Shown here piece by piece: positions 8,953-9,569 of a DNA stretch of 9,569 nucleotides (its first letter is position 1; each line of letters starts with the position of its first letter). The notes beneath the pieces are model-generated. The model searched no databases. It had not been told where the DNA came from and was given only the letters and a program-made list of their open reading frames with translations. The translations under genes and the position numbers were made by a program. Source of the DNA: Gammaproteobacteria bacterium (GTDB lineage: Bacteria; Pseudomonadota; Gammaproteobacteria; Burkholderiales; Burkholderiaceae_C); assembly GCA_018903185.1 (NCBI GenBank), contig JAHIQV010000101.1, forward strand, positions 1 through 9,569, in the 5' to 3' direction.

Positions 8953-9210
8953 ATGAACGACACGAACACCCAACCGGCCCAACCCGCCCTGCCCGACCGC
9001 CTCTCCATCGACCCACGCAGCCCGCACCACGTGGCCGCCGTGTTCGAACACGACATCGGCATCCGCTTCAATCACAAGGAGCGCTTCGACGTGGCCGAAT
9101 ACTGCATCAGCGAAGGCTGGGTCAAAGTGCCCTCCAGCAAGACGGTGGACCGCAAAGGGCAGCCCCTGCTGATCCAGCTCAAGGGCCAGGTCGAGGTGTT
9201 CTACAAGTAG
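8953..9210 (+). CDS. DUF3297 family small protein
   Basis: The 85-residue product matches the DUF3297 family along most of its length: LPDRLSIDPRSPHHVAAVF (14-32), then DIGIRFNHKER, EYCISEGWVKVPSSKTVDRK and GQPLLIQLKGQVEVFYK at the C-terminus, which is the typical family ending. Only the first 12 or so residues, rich in Asn, Thr, Gln and Pro, are variable. The family is a single small cytoplasmic domain of unknown function; no catalytic residues or metal site can be picked out. The start at ATG 8953 lies two bases after an A-rich -10-like box. The downstream exported protein begins only six bases after the stop, so the two may be co-transcribed. Confidence 0.9.
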   Translation: MNDTNTQPAQPALPDRLSIDPRSPHHVAAVFEHDIGIRFNHKERFDVAEYCISEGWVKVPSSKTVDRKGQPLLIQLKGQVEVFYK

Positions 9211-9216
9211 ACCGCC

Positions 9217-9569
9217 ATGTACCGCCGCGTCTTGCTGACCGCCTGGATACCGCTGCTGCCCTGGATCGGCGCGGCACGGGCACAGGCTGCGCCTTCACCG
9301 GACGCGGCGCCCGCCTCGCCGCCCCGCCTGAACGTGCCGCTCGATGTGCTGCAGAACGAGGTGGGCAAACGTTTCCCGCTGCGTTACCCCGTGGCCGGGC
9401 TGGTGAACCTGGACCTGGCGGTGCCGCAACTGGGCTTGCTGCCGGCCTCGAACCGGCTGCGCGCCGAGATGGCGGTGAACGCGGCCGGCCCGATCCTGCA
9501 GCGCAACCAGCCGGGCACGTTCACCGTCGATTTCGCACTGCGCTACGAGCACAGCGATCGAACGCTGCG
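9217..9569 (+). CDS. exported DUF1439 domain protein (partial at right edge)
   Basis: The frame from ATG 9217 stays open for 117 codons to the window edge. It starts with a signal peptide: Arg-Arg at residues 3-4, a hydrophobic core (VLLTAWIPLLPWIG) and a likely cleavage site AARA-Q near residue 22, followed by an Ala/Pro-rich linker. The mature part begins with LNVPLDVLQNEVGKRFPLRY, then GLVNLDLAVPQLGLLPASNRLRAEM, resembling DUF1439 (E. coli YceB is a member), a family with a lipid-binding-like fold and unclear role. There is no lipobox Cys, so unlike YceB it should be a soluble periplasmic protein rather than a lipoprotein. The gene follows the DUF3297 gene by six bases. The C-terminal part lies outside the window. 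Confidence 0.75.
   Translation, partial: MYRRVLLTAWIPLLPWIGAARAQAAPSPDAAPASPPRLNVPLDVLQNEVGKRFPLRYPVAGLVNLDLAVPQLGLLPASNRLRAEMAVNAAGPILQRNQPGTFTVDFALRYEHSDRTL

Overview
The window is a gene-dense stretch of a high-GC chromosome. Gene order, protein flavour and the many short-leader gene starts point to a betaproteobacterium of the Burkholderiales, most likely Comamonadaceae (Hydrogenophaga-like). That assignment rests on recognised protein families and on the pyrG-kdsA-eno-ftsB order familiar from betaproteobacteria, not on a database search. No mobile element, phage gene, CRISPR array, tRNA or rRNA is visible. There is no gene-free stretch of 300 bases; the longest intergenic gaps are about 70 bases.

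Region 1 (1-2963, + strand) is a housekeeping cluster: the 3' end of pyrG (CTP synthase), kdsA (KDO-8-phosphate synthase of the metal-dependent type), a DUF1330 gene overlapping kdsA by four bases, a possible 18-residue membrane peptide, eno (enolase) with a strong ribosome binding site, and ftsB (divisome protein). It joins nucleotide supply, lipopolysaccharide core synthesis, glycolysis and cell division.

Region 2 (3005-4926, + strand) is an overlapping gene pair. A NadR-like P-loop kinase/ATPase with a non-ATG start and a C-terminal Cys/His knuckle is followed at a four-base ATGA overlap by an AGE-family sugar epimerase/isomerase. This is the least explained part of the window.

Region 3 (4939-6482, - strand) is a two-gene operon convergent with region 2: a gamma-class carbonic anhydrase-like protein followed by hslO (redox chaperone Hsp33, TTG start).

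Region 4 (6554 to the end, + strand) starts from a compact divergent promoter. It holds a DUF455 ferritin-like diiron protein, the DEAD-box helicase gene dbpA with its 23S rRNA-binding C-terminal domain, a DUF3297 protein, and the start of an exported DUF1439 protein cut by the window edge.

Overall this is an ordinary core-genome region. I found no convincing new multi-gene system. The points most worth a second look are the Cys/His knuckle on the NadR-like protein and its coupling to the AGE isomerase, the tiny hydrophobic ORF coupled to eno, and the repeated pattern of -10-like boxes placed directly against start codons.
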